From assembly GCF_016917355.1 (NCBI RefSeq), contig NZ_CP070304.1, positions 1,922,001-1,986,000 on the forward strand: a stretch of DNA of 64,000 nt, read 5' to 3'. Numbering within the stretch: position 1 is the stretch's first letter; every line of letters starts with the position of its first letter. The stretch is from Glaciimonas sp. PAMC28666 (GTDB lineage Bacteria; Pseudomonadota; Gammaproteobacteria; Burkholderiales; Burkholderiaceae_D). Both the position numbers and the translations under genes were made by a program. The notes beneath the pieces are model-generated. The model searched no databases. It had not been told where the DNA came from and was given only the letters and a program-made list of their open reading frames with translations. Positions 43,738 to 56,175 of this stretch are shown in pieces.

Positions 43738-44628
43738 GTGAAATTCGACACAAAGACGGTCAGACTAGTGTTGGCCATCGCAGAAGAGGGCAGCATTTCC
43801 CGCGCATCGGACAAACTTAGTCTGGCAGTGGCGGCTGCGTCCCGGCGCGTATCGGACCTGGAACAGCAACTCGGCGCCAAACTGTTCAATCGGGTGCCTC
43901 ACGGCGTCGAGATTACTGAGTCCGGTATCAAACTGCTGCAATACATACGGCAGATCGATAACCTCATCGACCGCCTCGAAGGCGACGCCAAGGCACTCAA
44001 CAATGGCCTCGACGGCCGCATTATCATCGGTTCGCCCAAAGCAGTCATCATCCAGTTCCTCGCCCGCGAAATTTCAACGATCCAGCGCAAGTTCCCCGCG
44101 ATCTCCCTGAAAATCGTTGAGGAGAATAGCAAGATTGTGCAACAACTGCTACGCGACAAAGTAATCGACATAGGCATCTATGAGAAGCGGAGCGGCTTTT
44201 TAGACCTGCCGAAGTTGCCCTACCATGAAGACCGGCTGGTGCTGGTCTACAGCCGCGCGTATTTCAAGTTTCCCGACGGCCAGCTCGGGATCGACGACTT
44301 TCTCGATCTTCCCGTCGTCAGCCTTGGCAAGGGCTCTGCGGTCCTGGCTGCGGTGCAGCACGCGTACCGCAGTCGCGGACGACTGTTCCCCAACAATTTT
44401 ACCGTCAGCGGTTTCGACACCATGCTAGCCCTGGTCCGCAACGGTCTGGGCGTCGGCCTCATGCCGCCCGAGGTCCTGCGCAGTTTTCATCCCGAAGAAT
44501 CGCTGGTTGCAGCCGAGCTAAGCGGCGACTGGCATCAACGTAGCTACGTCCTTTCGTGCGTGGAAGGTCATGCTCAACAACAAACCTTGCATAACGTCGT
44601 GGCCGAACTACTTCGCAAAATGACATAA
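43738..44628 (+). CDS. LysR-family transcriptional regulator
   Basis: A 296-aa LysR regulator starting at GTG with AGGAGG 6 nt upstream. The N-terminal helix-turn-helix is VLAIAEEGSISRASDKLSLAVAAASRRVSDLEQQLGAKLF. A co-inducer-binding domain follows, with VRNGLGVGLMPPEVL. It is followed by a CoA-transferase operon in the same direction, 109 nt later, and probably controls it. The inducer is unknown. Confidence 0.9.
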   Translation: MKFDTKTVRLVLAIAEEGSISRASDKLSLAVAAASRRVSDLEQQLGAKLFNRVPHGVEITESGIKLLQYIRQIDNLIDRLEGDAKALNNGLDGRIIIGSPKAVIIQFLAREISTIQRKFPAISLKIVEENSKIVQQLLRDKVIDIGIYEKRSGFLDLPKLPYHEDRLVLVYSRAYFKFPDGQLGIDDFLDLPVVSLGKGSAVLAAVQHAYRSRGRLFPNNFTVSGFDTMLALVRNGLGVGLMPPEVLRSFHPEESLVAAELSGDWHQRSYVLSCVEGHAQQQTLHNVVAELLRKMT

Positions 44629-44737
44629 GCGCGCACCCTCCCGGTTTCGCAGGGCGCGATGCCAGGTATGATCCCTCCGTCATTGCGGCAGGCGGATCAG
44701 CGGACGATACTCGGGATAATAACTATCCGGAGATCAC

Positions 44738-45904
44738 ATGACACAATCTAAACACCTACCGCTGCAGGGTATCCGCGTACTGGACGTCAGTCAGGTCATG
44801 GCAGGGCCGTTCGCCTGCATGCTGCTGGCAGACCTGGGCGCTGACGTGATCAAGGTGGAACCCCCAGAAGGCGACCAGACCCGCGGTGCAATGGGCTTCA
44901 AGATGAAGGGACCCGACAGCATGGGATTCCTGAACATGAACCGCAACAAGCGCTCCCTGACGCTAGACCTCAAGAGCGAGGAGGGACGCGAGTTCTTCTA
45001 CAAACTGGTTAAAACCGCCGACGTGATCGTGGAAAACTATCGCCCAGGTGTCGTGCAACGTTTGAAAATTGACTACGAGACCATCAAGAAAATTAATCCG
45101 AAGATCGTGTACGCCAGTATTTCCGGCTTCGGCCAAAGCGGACCCTGGGCCTCGCGGCCGGGCTTCGATCTGATGGCGCAAGCGATGTCCGGCGTCATGA
45201 GCGTAACCGGCTATAAGGGTGAAAAGCCAGTTAAGGCTGGCGTGCCGGTCGCCGACATCGGCTGCGCGCTGTTCGCGGTGTACGGCTTGCTTTCTGCCTA
45301 CATCGGCGCCCAAAAATCGGGGGAAGGACAGCACATCGACGCCTCACTGTTCGATTCTGTGATGGCCTTTTCGATTTGGGATATGTCGGAATACTGGGGC
45401 ACCGGCGTGCCGCCCGCGCCGCTTGGCACCAGCAATAAAATGAGCGCGCCATATCAGGCCGTCAAAGCACGCGACGGCTACTTTGTGATGGGTGCGACCA
45501 ATCAGAAACTGTGGACCAAGTTGTGCAATCTGCTGCAACGCCCGGAGCTTATCAGGCACCCTGACTATGCAAGCGTATCGCTGCGTCTGAAAAATCGCGA
45601 GGCGCTGATCGAAGCGTTGGAGCAGGAGTTTGCCAAGCGGGACAGTGACGCGTGGGTCGATGCCATGCTCGCCGATGGCATTCCGGCCGGGCCGATCCTG
45701 ACGTATCCAGAGGCATTCGAAAGCGAGCACGCCAAGCATCGCCAGATGTGCATGGAAATCGACCACCCCAACGAAGGCAAGGTCAAAAACATCGGCTTTG
45801 CGGTCAAGATGCTGGGTACGCCACAGACGGTGCGCCGTCACCCGCCGCTATTAGGCGAGCACAACGAAGAGATTTTTGCCGAAATCAACGGGGTCTCTCC
45901 ATGA
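44738..45904 (+). CDS. CaiB/BaiF-family CoA-transferase
   Basis: A 388-aa class III CoA-transferase. GIRVLDVSQVMAGPFACMLLADLGADVIKVEPPEGDQTR is the conserved start. The catalytic Asp lies in SRPGFDLMAQAMSGVMSVTG. The C-terminal block is DGIPAGPILTYPEA. It transfers CoA to a carboxylic acid, substrate unknown. It shares an ATGA overlap with the following enoyl-CoA hydratase gene, so the two act in sequence. Confidence 0.93.
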   Translation: MTQSKHLPLQGIRVLDVSQVMAGPFACMLLADLGADVIKVEPPEGDQTRGAMGFKMKGPDSMGFLNMNRNKRSLTLDLKSEEGREFFYKLVKTADVIVENYRPGVVQRLKIDYETIKKINPKIVYASISGFGQSGPWASRPGFDLMAQAMSGVMSVTGYKGEKPVKAGVPVADIGCALFAVYGLLSAYIGAQKSGEGQHIDASLFDSVMAFSIWDMSEYWGTGVPPAPLGTSNKMSAPYQAVKARDGYFVMGATNQKLWTKLCNLLQRPELIRHPDYASVSLRLKNREALIEALEQEFAKRDSDAWVDAMLADGIPAGPILTYPEAFESEHAKHRQMCMEIDHPNEGKVKNIGFAVKMLGTPQTVRRHPPLLGEHNEEIFAEINGVSP

Positions 45905-46662
45905 ACGAATCAGTCAGACTGACCGTGCATTCGTCGGGCGCGGCCGAGATCGTCATTGACCGCCCCGAACGCCACAATGCGATGACCATTCCCATGTATG
46001 AATCACTGCTGACGCTAATCGCACAATGCGGGCAGAATCCAGCCGTGCGCTGCATTCTGTTTCGTGGCGCCGGCGGCAAGTCGTTCATCTCGGGCACGGA
46101 CATCGCGTACTTCAAGGATTTCCGCAATGGACGCGATGGGGTAGCCTACGAAGATTTGGTCGAGCGTGTCATTAACGCGGTTGAACGGATTGCAGTCCCG
46201 ACCATTGCCGTTATTGACGGATGGGCTGTGGGCGGCGGCCTGGCGCTGGCGACGGCATGCGATTTCCGACTCTGCAGCGATGCTTCGCGCTTCGGCGCCC
46301 CAATTGCCAAGACACTCTCCAATACCCTATCGTCGCGCAACATCGCACGCCTGCTAGCGGCATTCGGCGTACCCAGGGTTAAGAAGATGTTGATGCTTGC
46401 CGACTACATTGCAGCGCCGGAAGCGTTTGCGTGCGGCTATGCCTACGAAATATGCGCACAGGCCGCGCTGGATCAGGCAGCCCATGCGTTGGCGCAGCGG
46501 TTGATCGCGCTCTCGCCCGTAACCCAAGAAGCGGTGAAAGAAAGTCTGCGTCGGATCGTCGTTGAGCAAAATCTCGATGATGAAGATCTGATCGAAAAAG
46601 TATATGGCAGCGTCCGCTTCAGGGATGCTGTGACCGCTTTCACATCGGGCCTGACCAAGTAA
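45901..46662 (+). CDS. Enoyl-CoA hydratase/isomerase-family protein
   Basis: A 253-aa crotonase-fold protein. EIVIDRPERHNAMTIPMYE, FRGAGGKSFISGTDIAYFKD and TIAVIDGWAVGGGLALATACDFRL are the CoA-binding and oxyanion-hole regions. The usual second catalytic Glu position after DFRLCSDASRFG is an Ala-Pro-Ile stretch (SRFGAPIAKTLSNTLS), so the chemistry may differ from classical hydration. Start fixed by the 4-nt overlap with the CoA-transferase stop. It likely processes the CoA ester formed by that enzyme. Confidence 0.87.
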   Translation: MNESVRLTVHSSGAAEIVIDRPERHNAMTIPMYESLLTLIAQCGQNPAVRCILFRGAGGKSFISGTDIAYFKDFRNGRDGVAYEDLVERVINAVERIAVPTIAVIDGWAVGGGLALATACDFRLCSDASRFGAPIAKTLSNTLSSRNIARLLAAFGVPRVKKMLMLADYIAAPEAFACGYAYEICAQAALDQAAHALAQRLIALSPVTQEAVKESLRRIVVEQNLDDEDLIEKVYGSVRFRDAVTAFTSGLTK

Positions 46663-46687
46663 TAACGATAAAAAATAGGGAGACAAT

Positions 46688-47980
46688 ATGAAAAGATTCC
46701 GCCTCAAGGCAACCACCACCGTGCTTCTAATGTTGTGCCTGATGTATTTCATCACCTACATCGATCGGGTCAACGTGAGCACTGCCGCAAGCCAGTTCAA
46801 GTCCGAACTTGGGCTGAACAACACCGAACTGGGCTTTATTTTCTCGGCTTTCGCTTACCCGTACGTGGTGTTCCAGTTTATTGGCGGTTGGATCAGCGAT
46901 CGCTTCGGCGCCAAGCGCACGCTCATCTTCTGCTCCTTCATTTGGGCGGCAGCAACCGTGCTCACCGGCCTGGCCGGCGGCTTCGTCTCACTGGTGGCGG
47001 CACGCTTGCTGCTGGGCTTGGGTGAGGGTGCCACTTTTCCCGCGGCGACCAGCGCGATGGCATCGTGGGTGCCCAAGGACAGACGCGGCTTTGCGCAAGG
47101 GATTACACACTCTGCGGCTCGTCTCGGCAACGCCGTGGCACCGATACTGGTGTTATCCATGATGACTGCGTTTGACTGGCGCTTTTCGTTTTATCTATTG
47201 GGTGCGCTGAGTTTTGGCTGGCTGGTACTGTGGGCGGTCACGTATACCGAAATGCCGGCGGATCACCCGCGCATCATGGCTGCCGAAATCAGTAGCCTAC
47301 CGCCTCCCCGAATTCGTCCGGTACAAGTACCCGGAACCTGGCTACGTCTGTATCGCCGCTTGCTGCCGGTCTCGGGTGTTTATTTCTGTTACAACTGGAT
47401 TCTCTGGTTGATGCTAGGTTGGATGCCGCTGTATTTCATGCATACCTTTCATCTGAACATCAAAGAAGCTGTCGTGTTCACCTCGGGCGTGTTCGTCGCC
47501 GGCGTATTTGGCGACCTGGCCGGCGGAATGCTGAGTGACCGACTGCTGCGCCGCACTGGCAATCTGAAACTGGCGCGCAGCTATCTGGTGGCGTTCTGCA
47601 TGAGTATGACTGCCTTATCGCTGCTACCGGTTCTGCTGATGCACGATCCGGTGTATTCGCTCATCTTTCTCGCTGCGGCAATGTTCTTCAATGAAATGAA
47701 CGTCGGTCCGATGTGGGCGATTCCGATGGATGTGGCCTACGACCGCTCGGGCACGGCCAGTGGCATCATGAGTGGCAATGGCGTGACTGCGGCCATCATC
47801 AGCCCGGTTATCGCCGGCTACCTGGTCGATCGCCTGGGTAATTGGGATTTGACCTTCCAGCTGTCTATCGTTGTAATGGTATGCGGGGTACTGCTGACTT
47901 TCTTCATGAAACCGGATGTGCCATTCGTGACTGAGTTGAAAGAATCGAGCCCGACTGCCCCGGTTGCTTTACAAGTTTAG
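46688..47980 (+). CDS. MFS transporter (anion:cation symporter type)
   Basis: A 430-aa major facilitator. MYFITYIDRVNVSTAASQFKSELGLNNTELGFIFSAFAYPYVVFQ is the typical ACS-family start, with GLGEGATFPAATSAMASWVP in helix 4 and 12 membrane segments. It follows the hydratase gene by 25 nt with a GGGAGA ribosome site, so it probably imports the organic acid activated by the CoA-transferase. Substrate unknown. Confidence 0.87.
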   Translation: MKRFRLKATTTVLLMLCLMYFITYIDRVNVSTAASQFKSELGLNNTELGFIFSAFAYPYVVFQFIGGWISDRFGAKRTLIFCSFIWAAATVLTGLAGGFVSLVAARLLLGLGEGATFPAATSAMASWVPKDRRGFAQGITHSAARLGNAVAPILVLSMMTAFDWRFSFYLLGALSFGWLVLWAVTYTEMPADHPRIMAAEISSLPPPRIRPVQVPGTWLRLYRRLLPVSGVYFCYNWILWLMLGWMPLYFMHTFHLNIKEAVVFTSGVFVAGVFGDLAGGMLSDRLLRRTGNLKLARSYLVAFCMSMTALSLLPVLLMHDPVYSLIFLAAAMFFNEMNVGPMWAIPMDVAYDRSGTASGIMSGNGVTAAIISPVIAGYLVDRLGNWDLTFQLSIVVMVCGVLLTFFMKPDVPFVTELKESSPTAPVALQV

Positions 47981-48681
47981 CCACGATGATACGCGTTGAC
48001 GGGATCTAGTTGGTATCAAGTGCGGCTGCGGCGCAAAGTTGCCGGCTCCTTCATTAAGGCCGATAATGTAGGTTAGCCGTAAAGTTTCTAGCAGCTCAGT
48101 CGCGAATGCCACTCCCTCGTCAGTGTGTATGGAGAGATCGGGAAGGTAGGACATCAACTTGCGAGGTTCCTGAAAACCAAACGTGGACAGCGAAAGACCG
48201 GCGCAAATTGGCTGTAAATGTTCGCGTTTCGTCGCGTGCGGCGTACATTGGACAAACGGCGGCGTCGCTTAGCACTGGTCTAGCGACCAATTGGATAGAA
48301 GGTCCGCTACCATCCACCCTGATAGCGCTAGTGAAAACGAGTGACCGCAAACGCCTTGCATTTCAGCCATTCATAACGCATTGGCAGCGACTTAAACAAG
48401 TCTGGTCTGAATAGAAAAACCGTGGCCGCTAACCGCGTGCACGCGCTTTTAAAAAGAAAAGAAGACGACTGACCTATAGGATGATGCACCTGCATCGGAA
48501 TTATTATGTTGCAGCTCTTCAAGCAGTTGTAGCTCCATCATCCGGGTATCGTGTTGCCACTTTGTTGATTTCCGACAATTCTACCTTAGCGCAATTCTTC
48601 TCAATGGTGGCTGACCTTGCTTTTGGTCACGGACGTCGTTAGACCCGAGACGGGGGAAGTCATTGTGTGTCATACGGTGCG
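47981..48681. other. Gene-free stretch before the GGDEF-EAL gene
   Basis: About 700 bp with only weak ORFs. One minus frame around 47969-48157 continues openly upstream without a start (reading ...FGFQEPRKLMSYLPDLSIHTDEG...) and could be a decayed gene tail. A plus frame at 48106-48414 has no family resemblance. No terminator or repeat was recognised. Confidence 0.4.
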
Positions 48682-51198
48682 TTAATCATCATTATCTTCC
48701 GTTCCGGATTGAGAAATTTTCTCAAAGTACCGTGAAAAAATGGCGGAAAAACTGTTACTTGGCCCGTTCACGGCACACTGATACAAGTCGGACCACTCCT
48801 CAATGGCAACTGGCTTGCCGAATAGATAACCTTGGAAATTTGTGCATCCGTTTTCTAGCAGGAAATGCAGTTGCGCCTCGGTTTCGACGCCTTCTGCAAT
48901 CACCTGAATCCCGAGCGATTTATTCATGGCAATAATAGCGCACACAATGGCGGCATCGCTAGGGTCGCTGGTTATATCGCGGACGAATGATTGATCGATC
49001 TTCACTTCGTTCAGCGGTAATCGCTTCAGATACGACAGCGAGGAAAAGCCGGTGCCGAAGTCGTCCAGAGAAAAGGTGACGCCAAGCGCTCTGATCTGAT
49101 GCATCCGGGTAATGACATCGTTAATTTTCTCCAGCACAATGCTTTCTGTCAACTCTAGTCTTAGCAGTTTTGGGTTAGCCCCTGAAAATTTCAGCGTATC
49201 AAAAACCTGTTCTACGAAATTCGGCTGGTGAAACTGGCGTGCACTAACGTTAATCGAAATATGCAAATTGCTCGTGCTCGGATTTTCCGACCAAGTTCTG
49301 AGTTGTGTACAGGCGGTCTGCATGACCCACAGTCCCAATGGGAGGATAAGGCCGGTGTCTTCGGCTAGTTGTATAAAATGAGCAGGTGAGACGATTTTTT
49401 TCTCTGGCGTGAACCAGCGCAACAGAGCTTCCGCTCCGATTAAACATCCTTGTTGATCAACTTGGGGTTGATAGAACAGCTGAAATTCGCCATTTTGCAA
49501 TCCCTTACCTAGCGCGTTCTCCATCCTTAAACGCGATTCAAGAGCAGCTTGCATGGCTGGATTGAAAAACGTAATGGTATTCCGCCCCGCAGCTTTAGCT
49601 TGATACAACGCGGTATCGGCATGCTTGAGCAACACATCGATGGTATCCGCATTGTTCCTGAAAAGTACGGCACCGATGCTGGTGGTGACTGTGCGCGTGT
49701 ACTCAACGTGATTTAACGTGTAAGGCTGGTTGAGCGCAATTTTAATTTTGTCGGCTATCGTCTCAACAAGGCTGGCGGCTATTGTTTTATCCGTTGCCAG
49801 CCCCTCAATTATCACCAGGTATTCATCCCCGCCAAAACGGGAGACGGTATCTTCCAATCGCAATGAGGAGACGATTCGAAGCCCCACTTCAATCAGTAGT
49901 TGATCTCCGACATCGTGACCATGCGTGTCGTTGACAGTCTTGAAATCGTCGAGATCAAGCATCAATAGCACGCCATATTTCGTAGAGCGGTTGCTGGTGG
50001 TTAAAGCCTGACCAAGTCGGTCCATCGCTAGTCGGCGATTAGGCAGTTTTGTGAGCACGTCAAAATAGGCCAAATTCCAGATTTTTTCCTCCGCTTCCTT
50101 TCGCTCAGTGATTTCCAGTTTCAGGTGATGGGCGGATTCAGCCAAGTTCGCTATATGTTCCAGATGTTTCCTGGCGCGCATCTTCAATGTTTGCACGTAA
50201 CTCGCGACAAAAATGGTAAACAGGAGGCCACACGCCAGTGCCCACCACGCCTGCCTAACCTTATGAACGGTTTCGAAGGCGCTGGTCGATTCCACGTGGA
50301 CTAGCCAGTTCTGGCCCGGCACACTCAATGGCTGGGCGAAGTGATACCCATCATGGAGGACTTGTTCAGCGTTGCCTCCGTGGGTCGTATGCGGGCGGCT
50401 ATAGAGTATGCCTTCGGTTGACTTGACGGAGGAATCGCGTACCGTAATGGCCATTTCTGCAGTCGGAATATTGCGGAGGACGTAATCTATCATGTTGTCG
50501 ATACGAAATACGCCCAAAACATAGCCCCGCAATGCCGTCCTTCTCGTTGCCGGGGACGTCGGAACTCCTCCGACGCCATAGACCGGATAAAGCATCAGAA
50601 AACCACGCTGGAAACCATCTCCCTGTATTAAGACAATGGGTACCGTAGCCTTCATCTCGCCTGAATCTCTGGAGGACTCGAGAGCAGCCAGACGACTGGG
50701 ATTCGAGGCCAAGTCATAGCCTAGGGCCGCTTCATTGCCTTGTACAGGTTCGACAAAATAGACCGGGAAATACTCCGCTCGGTCCGCAGCAGTCACTGTT
50801 CGCCCGCTGGCCTGCTTTTCAGTGAAGCGAAAATCTGGAAATATCTGTCTGGCACTATGTTCATAGGCGACACGTTGGCTGCCGGAGACGCGAGGAATCC
50901 ACTCCAAAGCTTGGATGTCTCCATGGTTCGGCAGCAATTCAGTGACGAAGTGGTGAAATTCGTTGCGGTTGATCGGATCGATGCTGGTATACAGCGCCGC
51001 AAAGGATTCCAGAATCTGGACGTTGCGGTCGACCCCCTGTTGAAGAATGCTGGCCAGGGAGCTGGCTTGTTGTGTGAACTCGTTCTCAAGCAATTCCTGT
51101 TCCGTTTTCCTCACCTCAGAAAATACATAAAGCGTAAAGAATATTCCTATGATGAGAATTAATAAGGGCAACTTCAGCCATTTGGTTGTTCGATTCAA
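48682..51198 (-). CDS. CHASE-GGDEF-EAL cyclic-di-GMP protein
   Basis: An 838-aa membrane protein. A first helix (about residues 9-27), a periplasmic CHASE sensor (about 75-260, with SFAALYTSIDPINRNEFHHF) and a second helix (about 322-342) precede a GGDEF domain with FGGDEYLVI (active-type GGDEY) and an EAL domain beginning GAEALLRW. The EAL metal/base segments (ELTESIVLE, DDFGTGFSSLSYLKRLPLNEVKIDQSFV) are intact, so both synthesis and breakdown of c-di-GMP look possible. Single gene. Confidence 0.93.
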   Translation of the reverse strand: MNRTTKWLKLPLLILIIGIFFTLYVFSEVRKTEQELLENEFTQQASSLASILQQGVDRNVQILESFAALYTSIDPINRNEFHHFVTELLPNHGDIQALEWIPRVSGSQRVAYEHSARQIFPDFRFTEKQASGRTVTAADRAEYFPVYFVEPVQGNEAALGYDLASNPSRLAALESSRDSGEMKATVPIVLIQGDGFQRGFLMLYPVYGVGGVPTSPATRRTALRGYVLGVFRIDNMIDYVLRNIPTAEMAITVRDSSVKSTEGILYSRPHTTHGGNAEQVLHDGYHFAQPLSVPGQNWLVHVESTSAFETVHKVRQAWWALACGLLFTIFVASYVQTLKMRARKHLEHIANLAESAHHLKLEITERKEAEEKIWNLAYFDVLTKLPNRRLAMDRLGQALTTSNRSTKYGVLLMLDLDDFKTVNDTHGHDVGDQLLIEVGLRIVSSLRLEDTVSRFGGDEYLVIIEGLATDKTIAASLVETIADKIKIALNQPYTLNHVEYTRTVTTSIGAVLFRNNADTIDVLLKHADTALYQAKAAGRNTITFFNPAMQAALESRLRMENALGKGLQNGEFQLFYQPQVDQQGCLIGAEALLRWFTPEKKIVSPAHFIQLAEDTGLILPLGLWVMQTACTQLRTWSENPSTSNLHISINVSARQFHQPNFVEQVFDTLKFSGANPKLLRLELTESIVLEKINDVITRMHQIRALGVTFSLDDFGTGFSSLSYLKRLPLNEVKIDQSFVRDITSDPSDAAIVCAIIAMNKSLGIQVIAEGVETEAQLHFLLENGCTNFQGYLFGKPVAIEEWSDLYQCAVNGPSNSFSAIFSRYFEKISQSGTEDNDD

Positions 51199-51835
51199 TT
51201 AAGGCCCTTGCTTTTCTTAAAGATTGGGGCTCGAGTCGCAATGGAACGTCTATGGGAATCCTCCGTTAAACGCTCCATTGCACCGGGGACTCCAGCTTTT
51301 TGAGTGTAATCATCGACGTTAATGATCGGCTATATCAACTTTCAGAGCCGTATCTGCTGCAGGATTCGCAGTTTCCTCTTTCTGTTTCAATGCGTTGATT
51401 TTTTTGAGTTTTTCTTCTTGCGCTTTGATACGTTCATCGATGGGGGTATGTTTTTTTGATCACCTATTTTATTCTTATTTAGTTGTCAGGTGGTAATAAG
51501 GCAATCCCACAGTCGAATGTCCATCGATCGAAGGTAAAAGGCCCGTGCCCCCCCTCACTACACACAACTATCGCCCGCAGCCATGAGCATCGTCACAGCG
51601 GCATACAGTTTCCTCCGGTGTCGCAATATATGTCGCGTCATTAGCTTTTTATTCAACGTGTAGGGGGCGGAGGAAGGTCGTGAAGTGAAGGTATTCAGCA
51701 GGACTTTAGAAAACGATTCGTATCGCTTTAGACATCGGAAAAACGCGCTCCGACTGGCGATAAAGTGGAAAGTATCGGAGCCTGATTAACAATATACCGT
51801 CTAAGCTCAATCAGGCGTCCAGTTGAAGCCAGAAG
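51199..51835. other. Mostly empty region between the c-di-GMP gene and gyrB
   Basis: Apart from the lysine-rich fragment at 51319-51459, no gene, repeat or RNA was recognised. Confidence 0.4.
51319..51459 (-). pseudogene. Lysine-rich small ORF without a start in frame
   Basis: On the minus strand, 46 codons read SKKHTPIDERIKAQEEKLKK and continue to ...DTALKVDIADH before a stop. The frame has no start codon. A GTG start in the neighbouring frame (GTGATCAAAAAAACAT) would join it if one A of an A7 run were lost. The coiled-coil-like composition looks like a real small protein. Either a frameshifted remnant or coincidence. Confidence 0.35.
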
Positions 51836-51873
51836 CAAAAAGCTCGTACATCGCTAACGGACGCACGAGCTTC
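51836..51873 (-). terminator. Terminator downstream of gyrB
   Basis: On the minus strand AAGCTCGT, 17-nt loop, ACGAGCTT, then a T-run. It lies about 150 nt after the gyrB stop. Confidence 0.75.
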
Positions 51874-52019
51874 TGAAAAAGTGGAGCGAGTAATCACAGA
51901 TGTCAACCCGCCGGACAGATCCGCTAACCATCAACGGCGTTGTCTACGAGTTGTTTTCCCCATCTTTGCCAGTTTTATCCGTCCCAAACTGCCAACCAAT
52001 CGGTACAGCTACAACAACA

Positions 52020-54524
<2,505 letters not shown>

Positions 54525-54706
54525 CTACAAAAACGTGAATCCAAGCGGAAATCCGCAACCTGCAGATTTCTTAAATGTGGCGAAGGGGCCGAAGCCCCCA
54601 CGTCACGATGGCATTACTTTGACGATTTTTTTGACTTGATATGACCTGATGTAGCATCATTTCACATGATGTCATGTAGCATGACGCTAGAATATTTTTC
54701 AGAGCC

Positions 54707-55813
54707 TTATATCCGCATCGGCATAACGACATATTTAAAATCGACATTCTCCGGGACGGTAATCAATGCTGATGAATTGGCGTCACCAAGGGCAATATTG
54801 ACGTTCTCGCCCTTTAGATTATTCAATACATCGAGCAAATAAGTGACATTGAAACCAATGTCCACGCTGTCTCCGCCGTAGTCGATTTCAAGCTCTTCGA
54901 TCGCTTCTTCCTGATCGGCATTGGTCGAGCTAATTTTTAGGCTACCCGGTGTAACGACCCAGCGCACGCCCTTGAACTTGTCACTGGTCATGATCGCTGC
55001 GCGTTGTAGCGAGCGCAACAGGCGATCCCGGCCAATGGTGAAATCGTTCTTATAACCTTTTGGCACGACGCGGGTGTAATCAGGGAACTTGCCTTCAACC
55101 AGTTTGGAAATCAGCTCAATATCAGCAAACGAAAGTTTGACCTGATTATTGGCGATCTCTAATTGCACCGGCTCATCGGTTTCGTCCAGCAAGCGTTGCA
55201 GTTCGATGATGGTCTTGCGTGGAATGATGACTTCCTGGCGCGCAAATTCTTGCTCGGTAGCGACCTGGCAAAAAGCCAGACGATGACCATCAGTAGCGAC
55301 GGCGATAACATTACTGCCGTCCAATACCAACAACAAGCCATTAAGGTAGTAGCGGATGTCCTGTTGGGCCATCGAAAAATGGACCATGTTAAACAAATGC
55401 TTCAAAGTCTTTTGCGGCAGCGTGACGGTGGCATTGAAATGCTCAGCCTGAGCGACAGTCGGGAACTCTTCCGCTGCTAAGGTTTGCAGGGCAAAACGGG
55501 ACTTGCCAGATTGCACCGTCATCCGTTTGTTGCTCAATGTTAGCGAGACTTCACCCGATTCTGGCAACGCGCGCAGGATATCCAGAAGTTTTCGTGCGGC
55601 AACTGTGGTTGCAACAACTTCCGCGCCAGTGCCTACATTGGCATTGGTCGTAATTTGCACTTCAATGTCGGTAGACAGAAAAGAGACTTTTTCGCCGTCC
55701 TTGCGAATGAGGATATTGGCCAGAATCGGCAATGTGTGCCGACGCTCGACAATACCGCTCACGATCTGCAGTGGCCGGAGAAGGGTATCTCGGTTAGTTT
55801 TGACCAATTGCAT
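54707..55813 (-). CDS. dnaN: DNA polymerase III beta sliding clamp
   Basis: DnaN, 368 aa, the ring-shaped processivity clamp. It begins MQLVKTNRDTLLRPLQIVSGIVERRHTLPILANIL, contains three clamp repeats (breaks near residues 120 and 245) and ends VDFKYVVMPMRI with the usual C-terminal hydrophobic pocket. Length normal. It lies between dnaA and gyrB on the same strand. Confidence 0.97.
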   Translation of the reverse strand: MQLVKTNRDTLLRPLQIVSGIVERRHTLPILANILIRKDGEKVSFLSTDIEVQITTNANVGTGAEVVATTVAARKLLDILRALPESGEVSLTLSNKRMTVQSGKSRFALQTLAAEEFPTVAQAEHFNATVTLPQKTLKHLFNMVHFSMAQQDIRYYLNGLLLVLDGSNVIAVATDGHRLAFCQVATEQEFARQEVIIPRKTIIELQRLLDETDEPVQLEIANNQVKLSFADIELISKLVEGKFPDYTRVVPKGYKNDFTIGRDRLLRSLQRAAIMTSDKFKGVRWVVTPGSLKISSTNADQEEAIEELEIDYGGDSVDIGFNVTYLLDVLNNLKGENVNIALGDANSSALITVPENVDFKYVVMPMRI

Positions 55814-56175
55814 AGCTATATCCTTATTATCTAAAATTCAACAAATATCGCTTATTTTAGCCATTCTAAGTGGCCTTCAACCAACCTTACAATGTAACTT
55901 AATTCGAGGGCTTATGAATGACCTAAGCAATAAAAGTATCACTCACCTATGCATTATAAGGCCGTGGGAGGCCGCATCTTGTGTTTCCATAGCGAAACCA
56001 GAATCACTCCCATTTCTTCCGGCCGCGACTCGGCATTTTTTATACGTGATTCGAACAACATTTTTACGACAAGAAAACCACACTTTTGCTGTCAAGGTTA
56101 GCGTGGCGTCAAATGTTATCCACAGGCAGAGAAGCATTCTTCACAAGGCGCGCTGAATGAAACGTGCCGGCAGAT
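55814..56175 (-). promoter_or_regulatory. dnaA-dnaN spacer with a DnaA box
   Basis: A 362-bp AT-rich gap containing one perfect DnaA box TTATCCACA (56116-56124). It may hold a dnaN promoter and act in DnaA binding. No other perfect box was seen. Confidence 0.6.
56116..56124 (+). promoter_or_regulatory. DnaA box
   Basis: Perfect TTATCCACA in the dnaA-dnaN gap, 52 nt after the dnaA stop codon. Confidence 0.75.

Noticed and set aside
48106-48414. 102-codon plus ORF
   Set aside because: No ribosome site, overlaps other weak frames, composition looks random.
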